From an uncultured Acidimicrobiaceae bacterium (GTDB lineage: Bacteria; Actinomycetota; Acidimicrobiia; Acidimicrobiales; MedAcidi-G1), in contig CAJXIS010000097.1 in NCBI GenBank assembly GCA_913054115.1, positions 1 through 7,522 of the forward strand: 7,522 nucleotides of DNA, written 5' to 3'. Position 1 is the first letter of the stretch; the number at the start of each line of letters is the position of its first letter. A model generated the notes under the pieces. The model saw nothing but the letters and a program-made list of their open reading frames with translations. It was not told the origin of the DNA and searched no databases. This document shows positions 1 to 6,545 of this stretch, piece by piece. Both the position numbers and the translations under genes were made by a program.

Positions 1-936
<936 letters not shown>

Positions 937-966
937 AACGACGGATCTTCCCAAATCCCCTCAAAA

Positions 967-990
967 GGACCGCCGGGTCGTCGTCGGTCC
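967..990. repeat. 6-bp inverted repeat between dnaE2 and the MgtE-like gene
   Basis: GGACCG at 967-972 is the exact reverse complement of CGGTCC at 985-990, with a 12-base loop. The hairpin sits 30 bases after the dnaE2 stop and 14 bases before the permease ATG. On the minus strand it is followed directly by TTTT (bases 966-963), so it resembles an intrinsic terminator only for antisense transcription. On the plus strand no T-run follows. It could serve as a dnaE2 3' end or be incidental in GC-rich DNA. Confidence 0.3.
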
Positions 991-992
991 AC

Positions 993-998
993 CACACT
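993..998 (+). promoter_or_regulatory. Weak candidate -10 box for the MgtE-like gene
   Basis: CACACT lies 6 bases before the ATG at 1005, the same spacing as the better TACCGT box before the gene starting at 7370. It would give a leaderless transcript, which would fit the lack of a good Shine-Dalgarno sequence here. The first base departs from TAnnnT and no -35 is recognisable, so the call is weak. Readthrough from dnaE2 across the 68-base gap is the alternative. Confidence 0.25.
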
Positions 999-1004
999 GG
1001 GGCC

Positions 1005-2234
1005 ATGGCCTCGGATCGACGCACCCGGCTGGGTTCCCAGCGCCTCCGGTCCGGCCGGGCCGACATCGGCCAGCGACTCGTCGCGCTCCTGATCGGGGTC
1101 CTGGTCGCCACGCTCGGGGGGCTCGTCCTCGCAGCATCCGAGGGGACCCTGGCCGAACTGCCGGGCCTGTTGCTGCTGGTCCCTGGGGCGGTGGCGCTGC
1201 GCGGCAACATCTTCGGCGCCATGGGGAGCCGCCTCGGCACGGCCGTCCATGCCGGGACGTTCCGCCTCAACTTCCGGCCGGAGGGGGTGGTCGGCGGCAA
1301 CCTGCTGGCGGCCGGGGCGCTCTCGCTGGCCTTCAGCATGGTCCTGGCGGTCCTGGCCAAGGGGACCGCCACGGTGTTCGGACTCAGCGAATCGATGACG
1401 TTGGCCGACTTCCTCGTGGTCTCGACCCTGGGCGGGCTGGTCGCCTCGGCCTCCGTGGGCCTGGTGACCGTCGGCCTGGTGGTCGGTTCGGTGCGCTTCG
1501 GCTGGGACCTCGACAACGTGACGGCGCCACTGGTGACCACGATCGGCGACCTGCTCACGGTCCCGGCGCTCGTGATCGCAGCGGCGGCTGCCGGTCATGA
1601 CGTGCCCACGACGGCCCTGGCCGTCGGCCTCGTGGGTGGGTCGCTGGTCGTGCTGGTCGCCGCCTGGCGTGCCCCGATCGAGGAGGTCGGCCGGATCATC
1701 CGCCAATCGGTCCCGGTCCTGCTGGCGGCGATCGTGCTCGACCTGCTGGCGGGGATCACGATCGAGCGACGGCTCGACGACCTGCTCGACGCTGAGGCAC
1801 TCCTGATCCTGCTGCCGGCCTTCCTCGGTGGCGCAGGAGCGTTGGGCGGGATCCTCTGCAGCCGTCTCTCGACCCAGTTCCACCTCGGCCTCGACGACGC
1901 CACGCCGCTGCCGAGCCGGGCCAGTGGCCGCGACATCCGGTCGGTCGTCGCGCTGGCCCTGCCCGTCTTCGCTCTCGGCGCCGTGGCGGCCCATGTGGCG
2001 GCCGTGCTCACCGGCCAGACCGGACCGGCCCTCGGCCAGATGCTGGCGGTGGCGCTGTTGGCCGGCGGGTTGGCGACCGTGTTCGTGGTGGTGGTCGCCT
2101 ACTACTCGACGATGGCGTCGTTCCGGTTCGGGCTCGACCCGGACACCTACGGGATTCCCCTGGTGACGTCGTCGCTCGACCTGGTGGGGGCCTTCACCCT
2201 GGTCCTGGCCATGGTCGCGGTGGGGGTGGCGTGA
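1005..2234 (+). CDS. MgtE/SLC41-type divalent cation permease with two fused membrane repeats
   Basis: This 409-residue integral membrane protein has two tandem copies of the MgtE/SLC41 membrane domain, about ten transmembrane segments in all. Repeat 1 contains LLLVPGAVALRGNIFGAMGSR (about residues 56-76), TAVHAG, and FGWDLDNVTAPLVTTIGDLL (165-184). Repeat 2 contains LLPAFLGGAGALGGILCSRL (269-288), TQFHLG, and FGLDPDTYGIPLVTSSLDLVG (375-395). The LDxD and acidic T(T/S)xxD motifs match the family's Mg2+ pore region. It lacks the N-terminal and CBS domains of bacterial MgtE, so its gating must come from elsewhere; the next gene is the obvious candidate. The ATG at 1005 was chosen because it starts just before the basic N-terminus and the first helix; the frame is open much further upstream only as an overlap of dnaE2. 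Mg2+ is the likely substrate by family, but Co2+ or another divalent cation is possible. It resembles the archaeal-type permeases grouped as COG1824 (recollection, not a search). Confidence 0.85.
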   Translation: MASDRRTRLGSQRLRSGRADIGQRLVALLIGVLVATLGGLVLAASEGTLAELPGLLLLVPGAVALRGNIFGAMGSRLGTAVHAGTFRLNFRPEGVVGGNLLAAGALSLAFSMVLAVLAKGTATVFGLSESMTLADFLVVSTLGGLVASASVGLVTVGLVVGSVRFGWDLDNVTAPLVTTIGDLLTVPALVIAAAAAGHDVPTTALAVGLVGGSLVVLVAAWRAPIEEVGRIIRQSVPVLLAAIVLDLLAGITIERRLDDLLDAEALLILLPAFLGGAGALGGILCSRLSTQFHLGLDDATPLPSRASGRDIRSVVALALPVFALGAVAAHVAAVLTGQTGPALGQMLAVALLAGGLATVFVVVVAYYSTMASFRFGLDPDTYGIPLVTSSLDLVGAFTLVLAMVAVGVA

Positions 2235-2292
2235 TGGCGCCCGCCCGCCGACTCTCCTGCGGCTCTCCCCTCTGCCGGTGTCCCGCCGGACC

Positions 2293-2322
2293 TACCATTG
2301 ACCCCCGACCTCGAGTGAGGAA
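2293..2322 (+). promoter_or_regulatory. Promoter -10 and ribosome binding site for the PhoU/TrkA-C gene
   Basis: The 88-base gap after the permease gene contains TACCAT at 2293-2298, a TAnnnT -10 box. It would start RNA near 2305 and give a leader of about 18 bases. GAGG at 2317-2320 is the Shine-Dalgarno element. It is only 2 bases from the ATG at 2323 but 5 bases from the in-frame ATG at 2326, so the second ATG may be the true start. No clear -35 is visible. The gene may therefore be transcribed both with the permease and separately. Confidence 0.45.
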
Positions 2323-3564
2323 ATGATGGACGACAAACCCCGCAACCTGCGGGCCATGCTGGCCGAGGCCAAGGACACCTCGGAGCTGATGGTGGACCTC
2401 GCCTACGCATCGGTCTACTTCGGCGATCCCGACATGGCCGAGGAGGTCGACGAGCTCGAGGAGCGGATGAGCGAGCTGGTCCACGACATGCGGGCCGTGT
2501 GCGTGCTCGCCGCCCGCAGCCCGCGTGAGGCCGAGGGGATGTCGTCGGTGCTCCAGGTGGTTTCCGCCATCGAACGCATGGCCAACGACGCCGTCGACAT
2601 CGCCAGGATCGTCACGCACCGGCTGGGCATCCCGGCGCAGCTCATCGCCGACCTGTCCGACGCCGAGGAGGTGTCACACCGGGTGCTCGTGAGCGAGGGC
2701 TCACACATGGCGCACCGTCCGCTGTCGGCCCTCGAGCTCCCGGTGCAGGCCGGTATGCGGGTCATGTCAATCCGCCGTGGTCGCGATTGGGACACTGACA
2801 TCGGCGGAGACACCGTCCTCGTTCCCGACGACGTGCTGTTCCTGCGCGGGTCGCCCGAGGGCATCACCCGACTGCGCGAGCTCGCCGCCGCACCGGTCTG
2901 GGAGCCGCCGCACGCCGACGACACCGCAGCGGTCACCGACCTCGATCGGGCGGTCGACGTGCTGATCGAGATGAAGAACCTCTCCGAGACCGCCGTGGGC
3001 CTCGCCTACAGCGCCCTGGTGTTCGGCGACCGTGGCCTCGCCGCCGAGGTGCGCCACCTCGAGGGCCGACTCGACGAGATGAAGGACCACCTCGAGCTGT
3101 GGGTGCTGCGGTCCGCAGGCGCCGACCTCGAGCCGTCGGCGCTGCGTGGGCTCCTGCACCTCGCCGAGGCCGCCGAGGACATCGGCGACCAGGCCCAGAT
3201 GATGGTCTGGATCATCGAGAAGGACGAGGAGCTGCACCCGATCCTGGGCATCGCCCTCGGCGAGGCCGACGAGGTCGTGGTGCGCTACCCGGTGGCCGAG
3301 GGCTCGGCGATCGACGGTTCGTCGCTCTCCGAGCTGGGCATGAACATCGAGCCCGGCTTCACGGTGCTCGCCATCCGGCGGGGCGGCCGCTACGTGTACC
3401 GGCCGAGGGGTGCCGTGCGGCTGGCAGCGGGCGACGAACTCATCGCCAGTGGCCCCGACGAGGGCCGACCGCTGCTGGCCCGTATGTGCGGCTGGGACCT
3501 CGTCGAGGACGAGGACGGCGACGACGAACTGGTCCCAGCGGGGACCAGTGCTCCGGGTGCCTGA
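2323..3564 (+). CDS. Duplicated PhoU - TrkA-C (RCK_C) regulatory protein, partner of the MgtE-like permease
   Basis: This 413-residue soluble protein is built as PhoU - RCK_C - PhoU - RCK_C. The first PhoU-like helical domain spans about residues 14-100 (SELMVDLAYASVYFGD, then AIERMANDAVDIARIV). The first RCK_C domain spans about 115-188 (VLVSEGSHM, MRVMSIRRGRDWD, GDTVLVPDDVLFLRG). The second PhoU domain spans 206-300 (SETAVGLAYSALVFGD, AEAAEDIGDQAQMMVWII) and the second RCK_C spans 315-388 (YPVAEGSAI, FTVLAIRRGGRYVYRP, AGDELIASG). The halves are clearly an internal duplication. RCK_C domains bind small ligands and gate K+ channels and other transporters; PhoU domains regulate transport partners. 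There is no transmembrane segment, and the C-terminus is acidic. Its position directly after a permease lacking CBS or N domains suggests it is that permease's cytoplasmic gating subunit (inference). It resembles COG3273, which I recall lying beside COG1824 permeases in archaea. The start may be 2326 rather than 2323. Confidence 0.85.
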   Translation: MMDDKPRNLRAMLAEAKDTSELMVDLAYASVYFGDPDMAEEVDELEERMSELVHDMRAVCVLAARSPREAEGMSSVLQVVSAIERMANDAVDIARIVTHRLGIPAQLIADLSDAEEVSHRVLVSEGSHMAHRPLSALELPVQAGMRVMSIRRGRDWDTDIGGDTVLVPDDVLFLRGSPEGITRLRELAAAPVWEPPHADDTAAVTDLDRAVDVLIEMKNLSETAVGLAYSALVFGDRGLAAEVRHLEGRLDEMKDHLELWVLRSAGADLEPSALRGLLHLAEAAEDIGDQAQMMVWIIEKDEELHPILGIALGEADEVVVRYPVAEGSAIDGSSLSELGMNIEPGFTVLAIRRGGRYVYRPRGAVRLAAGDELIASGPDEGRPLLARMCGWDLVEDEDGDDELVPAGTSAPGA

Positions 3565-3590
3565 TCCCGGCTAGTAGTCCTCGCCCGGAG
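3551..3590. terminator. Nested GC-rich inverted repeats across the convergent stop codons
   Basis: The plus-strand stop (3562-3564) and the minus-strand stop (3571-3573) are six bases apart. CTCCGGG at 3551-3557 pairs perfectly with CCCGGAG at 3584-3590, enclosing both stops. A tighter alternative pairs CCGGG (3553-3557) with CCCGG (3566-3570) around an 8-base loop. No T-run follows on either strand. A bidirectional terminator is plausible, but GC-rich DNA yields such repeats by chance. Confidence 0.4.
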
Positions 3591-4569
3591 GCTCCGTTCG
3601 GGCCGGAACCGTCACGACCGCTGCACCATCGTCGTCACCGCCACGGAACAGTTCGGCGATGGCGCCGAGCGAGCCCAGCGTCGCCGAGAGGTCGGTCGGC
3701 AGGAAGATCTTGGTGGCGTTGCCGTCGGCGACGATGCCGAGGGCCTCGAGGTACTTGATGGCCAGCAGGTCGGGCGTCGGGTCACCGTCGTGGATGGCCT
3801 GGTACACGCTGCGGACTGCGGCCGCCTCGCCCAGGGCGACCGTCTCCTCGCGGAACCGGTCGGCGTCGGCGACCTCGCGGATGGCCTGGGCCTGGCCCTC
3901 GGCCTGGAGGATCGCCTCTTGCTTGATGCCCTCGGCGTGCAGGATCCTCGCCTGCTTGTCGCCCTCGGCAATGGTGATGGCCGCCTCGCGGGCACCGTCG
4001 GCCTCGAGGACCACGGCCCGCCTGGTGCGCTCGGCCTTCATCTGCTCGTGCATGGCGGCCATGACATCGTTGGGTGGGTCGATGCGCTGGATCTCGACAC
4101 GGACCACTCGCACGCCCCACTTGTCGGTGGCGTCGTCGAGCACCTCGCGCAACGAGACGTTGACGTTGTCGCGGGAGGTGAGCAGATTGTCGAGGGTCAT
4201 CTCGCCGACCACGTTCCTCATGTTGGTCTGCGCCAGCTTCGTGATGGCCACGATGAAGTTGGCGATGTTGTAGACGAGCCGCTGGGCGTCGGTGGGCTCG
4301 TAGTAGATGACTGCATCGACCGTGACGGTCACGTTGTCCTTGGTGATGACCTCCTGCGGCGGGACGTCGATCACCTGCTCGCGCATGTCGATCCGGATCA
4401 TCTTCTGGATGACCGGGGCGATCATCTTGAGGCCAGGGCCGACCGTGGTCTTGTAGCGGCCCAACTGCTCGACGAGCGCCCGCTGGTAGGGGTGGACGAT
4501 CTTGACGGCGTTCGCCACGAAGATGAACAGGACGAAGGCGACGACGCCCAGGATGATCAGGCCGACCAT
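3571..4569 (-). CDS. Stomatin/SPFH (Band 7) membrane protein, QmcA-like
   Basis: This 332-residue protein has one N-terminal membrane anchor (about residues 2-21, VGLIILGVVAFVLFIFVANA). A Band 7/SPFH domain follows (about 22-180), with VHPYQRALVEQLGRYK, GPGLKMIAP, QVIDVPPQEVITKDNV, VDAVIYY and WGVRVVRVEI. Next comes a long charged Ala/Glu-rich coiled coil (about 175-250; AERTRRAVVLEADG, repeated AEG) and a C-terminal segment with LLAIKYLEALG. SPFH proteins oligomerise in the inner membrane and organise lipid microdomains or control partner proteases. The ATG at 4569 was chosen because it is preceded by AGAGAGGA with 7-base spacing and begins right at the anchor; the open frame runs further upstream only as an overlap of the preceding gene. 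It lies 22 bases downstream of the NfeD-like gene in one operon, the usual NfeD-stomatin pairing (YbbK-QmcA type). Its exact role here is unknown. Confidence 0.92.
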   Translation of the reverse strand: MVGLIILGVVAFVLFIFVANAVKIVHPYQRALVEQLGRYKTTVGPGLKMIAPVIQKMIRIDMREQVIDVPPQEVITKDNVTVTVDAVIYYEPTDAQRLVYNIANFIVAITKLAQTNMRNVVGEMTLDNLLTSRDNVNVSLREVLDDATDKWGVRVVRVEIQRIDPPNDVMAAMHEQMKAERTRRAVVLEADGAREAAITIAEGDKQARILHAEGIKQEAILQAEGQAQAIREVADADRFREETVALGEAAAVRSVYQAIHDGDPTPDLLAIKYLEALGIVADGNATKIFLPTDLSATLGSLGAIAELFRGGDDDGAAVVTVPARTEPPGEDY

Positions 4570-4591
4570 GGTGTGGTCCTCTCTGGTTGCC

Positions 4592-5065
4592 TCATTCGGA
4601 GTGTGTTGATGGAACTGTATCGACGGGGCGCACGATGGCACGGGTGCCACGGATGTCGACCACCTCGATCTCGGTGCCTGAGGCGAGGTCGGCGCCGTCG
4701 GCGCTCTCGGCGTGCCACTCCTCGCGGCCCACGCGGACGGCTCCCATCCGTTCGGCATCTGCGGACAGGTCGCTGATCACGACGCCCTCCTGCCCGATGA
4801 GCCGCTCGGCCCCGACCTTGAGCGGGTCGCCGGTCGCATCGAGGCGCCGGACGATCGGGCGCACGGCGAGGGTCGCCACGAGCGAGACGACCACGAAGAT
4901 GAACCATCCCGTCGCCGACCCGGCGCCCGAGAAGGCGAAGACGGCGGCCACGGCGGCTCCCAGGCCGAAGGGCAGCAGGAAGAATGTGCCGGCGACGGTG
5001 ATCTCGCCGACGATGAAAGCGGCAGCGGCCGCTAGCCACACCCAACGCCAGACCTCGGGGTCCAT
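4592..5065 (-). CDS. NfeD-like membrane protein with C-terminal OB fold (YbbK type)
   Basis: This 157-residue protein is the short NfeD form without the ClpP-like serine protease domain. It has three hydrophobic stretches, at about residues 8-20, 26-47 and 52-71 (FFLLPFGLGAAVAAVFAF, WFIFVVVSLVATLAV). A C-terminal OB-fold domain spans about 85-147, with LIGQEGVVISDL, GAVRVGREEWHAES and GTEIEVVDIRGTRAIV, matching the NfeD C-terminal consensus. It is the first gene of an operon with the stomatin-like protein; NfeD OB folds are known to associate with SPFH partners. The ATG at 5065 is preceded by a strong purine-rich Shine-Dalgarno region (GAAGGAAGGTGAG, 5084-5072 on the minus strand) and, about 45 bases upstream, by a TACCGT -10 box. 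Confidence 0.9.
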   Translation of the reverse strand: MDPEVWRWVWLAAAAAFIVGEITVAGTFFLLPFGLGAAVAAVFAFSGAGSATGWFIFVVVSLVATLAVRPIVRRLDATGDPLKVGAERLIGQEGVVISDLSADAERMGAVRVGREEWHAESADGADLASGTEIEVVDIRGTRAIVRPVDTVPSTHSE

Positions 5066-5109
5066 GGGGCGCTCACCTTCCTTCTGTCGTCTTCTGCTCG
5101 GTCAGGGTG

Positions 5110-5115
5110 ACGGTA
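5110..5115 (-). promoter_or_regulatory. Extended -10 box of the nfeD-stomatin operon
   Basis: Read on the minus strand this is TGCTACCGT (5118-5110): a TAnnnT hexamer preceded by the TGn extended -10 element. Transcription would start near 5103, giving a leader of about 38 bases that includes the Shine-Dalgarno region. The -35 position is occupied by one arm of the palindrome at 5133-5159, without a TTGAC-like hexamer. Confidence 0.5.
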
Positions 5116-5132
5116 GCACGCGTCGGTTTCGA

Positions 5133-5159
5133 GTTGGCCGCGGCCCCGGTTCGGCCAAC
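5133..5159. promoter_or_regulatory. Palindromic operator candidate between divergent promoters
   Basis: GTTGGCC at 5133-5139 is the exact reverse complement of GGCCAAC at 5153-5159, with a 13-base spacer. It lies between the -10 box of the nfeD operon (5110-5115, minus) and the -10 box of mca (5163-5168, plus). The left arm ends 17 bases from the minus -10 box, at its -35 position, and the right arm lies 3 bases from the plus -10 box. A dimeric regulator bound here could affect both promoters. No regulator gene is visible nearby. Confidence 0.4.
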
Positions 5160-5162
5160 CGC

Positions 5163-5168
5163 TACCGT
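5163..5168 (+). promoter_or_regulatory. -10 box giving a leaderless mca transcript
   Basis: TACCGT ends 8 bases before the ATG at 5177, so transcription would begin at or next to the start codon. No Shine-Dalgarno sequence precedes the ATG, which agrees with leaderless translation. The hexamer is identical to those before the genes starting at 5065 and 7370 on the minus strand. Confidence 0.5.
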
Positions 5169-5176
5169 GGCCGCCC

Positions 5177-6124
5177 ATGCAGTCGTCCGAGGTGCCGGAA
5201 CTCCGCCTGCTCACCATCCATGCGCACCCCGACGACGAGGCCTCCAAGGGGGCATCGACGGTGTCGGCGTGCAGCGCCGCAGGTGTGCACTGTGTTCTGG
5301 TGTGTTGCACCGGTGGCGAGGCCGGCGACATCCTCAACCCGGCCATGGACCGCCCCGAGGTCCACGCAAACCTTCCCCAGGTGCGTGCCGATGAGCTTCG
5401 TCGGGCCGCTGAGATCATCGGGTACGACGAGGTGGTCATGCTCGGCTACCACGACTCCGGCATGTCGGATTCCGATGGTGATGACGAATCCGAGGCCCAC
5501 CCCGATGCATTTGCCGGTGCCGCACCCGACGAGGCCGTCGGGCGGCTCGTCGGCATCATCCGGCGGATCCGACCGCATGTGATCGTCACCTACCCCGACG
5601 AGCGGCGGGGCTACAACCATCCCGACCACCTGCAGGTGCACGACATCTCGGTGCCGGCCTTCGAGGCAGCCGGTGACCCGGAGAGGTACCCGGAGGCGGG
5701 GGATCCCTGGCAGCCGCTGAAGCTCTACTTCACGACCTGGTCCCGTGCCCGAATGGAGGCGCTGCACGCCAAGTTCGGCGAGCTCGGTCTCGAGTCGCCC
5801 TACAGCGAGTGGTGGTTCGAGCGGCCCTCCCACGACCACCTCATCACGACGAAGGTCCCCATCCACGGCCACTGGCAGGCTCGGTGCGATGCCCTCCGGG
5901 CCCACGCCACACAGATCGATCCGGCCTCGTCGTTCTGGTTCGGCCTCCCCGACGACGTCGCCGGCGACGCCTATCCGTGGGACGACTACGTCCTGGCCGA
6001 GACGCTGGTCGGCGGTCCGCCCGAGGGCGAACTCGAGTCCGACCTCTTCGACCGGATCCGGGGGCAGAGCGGTGCCGAGATCGATGCCCTGGCGCGACCG
6101 CATGCGGTGGAGGAGCCGACCTGA
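5177..6124 (+). CDS. mca: Mycothiol S-conjugate amidase Mca (LmbE/PIG-L deacetylase superfamily)
   Basis: Mca cleaves the S-conjugates formed when mycothiol traps electrophiles, releasing a mercapturic acid for export and GlcN-Ins for mycothiol recycling; it is a cytosolic Zn enzyme. This 315-residue protein starts with the LmbE zinc motif AHPDDEASKG. H17 and D20 are the likely zinc ligands and D19 the general base. The third ligand and catalytic residues sit in GYNHPDH (Y146, H148, H151). K24, in EASKG, is a lysine typical of Mca where the biosynthetic deacetylase MshB has serine. Other family blocks are CTGGEAGDILNPAMD (44-58), LGYHDSGM, RIRPHVIVTYPDE, and RAHATQIDP plus FWFGLP near the C-terminus. 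Its length agrees with Mca (about 290-310). It overlaps the next gene by one base. MshB is the alternative, but the ILNPAMD and EASKG features favour Mca. It implies that the host makes mycothiol. Confidence 0.92.
   Translation: MQSSEVPELRLLTIHAHPDDEASKGASTVSACSAAGVHCVLVCCTGGEAGDILNPAMDRPEVHANLPQVRADELRRAAEIIGYDEVVMLGYHDSGMSDSDGDDESEAHPDAFAGAAPDEAVGRLVGIIRRIRPHVIVTYPDERRGYNHPDHLQVHDISVPAFEAAGDPERYPEAGDPWQPLKLYFTTWSRARMEALHAKFGELGLESPYSEWWFERPSHDHLITTKVPIHGHWQARCDALRAHATQIDPASSFWFGLPDDVAGDAYPWDDYVLAETLVGGPPEGELESDLFDRIRGQSGAEIDALARPHAVEEPT
6109..6115 (+). promoter_or_regulatory. Shine-Dalgarno site of the SCP2-like gene, inside mca
   Basis: GGAGGAG at 6109-6115 lies 8 bases before the ATG at 6124, within the last codons of mca. 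It supports the short 132-residue start over the longer open frame that overlaps mca extensively. Confidence 0.6.
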
Positions 6125-6522
6125 TGGCGTCGTTCCTCTCCGAGGACTGGATCACCGAGTTTGCCGAGGGCGCAGCGGCGCTGCCCGAGCGGCCGGGCCT
6201 CGACGGGGTGGTGCGGTTCGCCGTCTCCAAGACGCCGCACGGCAAGGTGCAGTTCCGGCTCGTCGTGGCCGCCGGGCGGGTGGTCGAGGTGCTCCCCGGC
6301 CGTGAAGGCGACCAGGACGCCACCGTCACCTGGAACTATCCGGACGCCGTGGCGCAGTTCCGTGGCGAACTCGATCCGGACGAGGCGTTCATGACCGGCC
6401 GCTGCAAGGTCGGGGGCGACTACGCCCGCTACGTGTTCGGGCTGCGACCGGTGTTCGGGAGCCCCGAGTGGTCGGGCCTGCTGGCCGATCTGGCCGGACG
6501 CAGCACGTTCGACGAGGCCTGA
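6124..6522 (+). CDS. SCP2 sterol-carrier-domain protein
   Basis: This 132-residue protein consists almost only of an SCP2-like lipid-binding domain. It has an amphipathic N-terminal helix (SEDWITEFAEGAAALPE), then strands (GVVRFAVSK, KVQFRLVVAAGRVVEVLPG, DATVTWNYPDAVAQFRGELD). It ends with the characteristic AFMTGRCKVGGDYARYVFGLRPVF segment (about residues 88-111), corresponding to the FMxGRxKvxGD signature. No signal peptide is present, so it should be cytosolic. The family binds hydrophobic ligands such as acyl chains or sterols; the ligand here cannot be told. Its ATG overlaps the mca stop (TGATG) and has its own Shine-Dalgarno site, implying translational coupling with Mca. A role in handling hydrophobic conjugates alongside Mca is possible, but that is inference. 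Confidence 0.85.
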   Translation: MASFLSEDWITEFAEGAAALPERPGLDGVVRFAVSKTPHGKVQFRLVVAAGRVVEVLPGREGDQDATVTWNYPDAVAQFRGELDPDEAFMTGRCKVGGDYARYVFGLRPVFGSPEWSGLLADLAGRSTFDEA

Positions 6523-6545
6523 ACGGGTCCTTCGCAGGCTCAGGC
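6517..6545. terminator. Inverted repeat spanning the convergent stop codons
   Basis: GCCTGA at 6517-6522 ends with the plus-strand stop and is the exact reverse complement of TCAGGC at 6540-6545, which holds the minus-strand stop. The 17-base loop is the whole intergenic gap. An alternative pairs GCCTG (6517-6521) with CAGGC (6535-6539). No T-run is present. It may act as a weak bidirectional terminator. Confidence 0.3.

Noticed and set aside
937..1004. Mg2+-sensing (M-box) riboswitch before the MgtE-like gene
   Set aside because: The gap is only 68 bases, shorter than an M-box, and only one small hairpin is visible. None of the conserved M-box core was recognised.
3790..4776. Plus-strand open frame of 328 codons opposite the stomatin and NfeD genes
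   Set aside because: Its Asp/Gly/Leu/His-rich sequence mirrors the coiled-coil codons of the stomatin gene, and it crosses the nfeD-stomatin junction. No family features are present.
5162..6103. Minus-strand open frame of 313 codons opposite mca
   Set aside because: mca has unmistakable catalytic motifs in the plus strand over the same bases. The antisense product has no recognisable motif.
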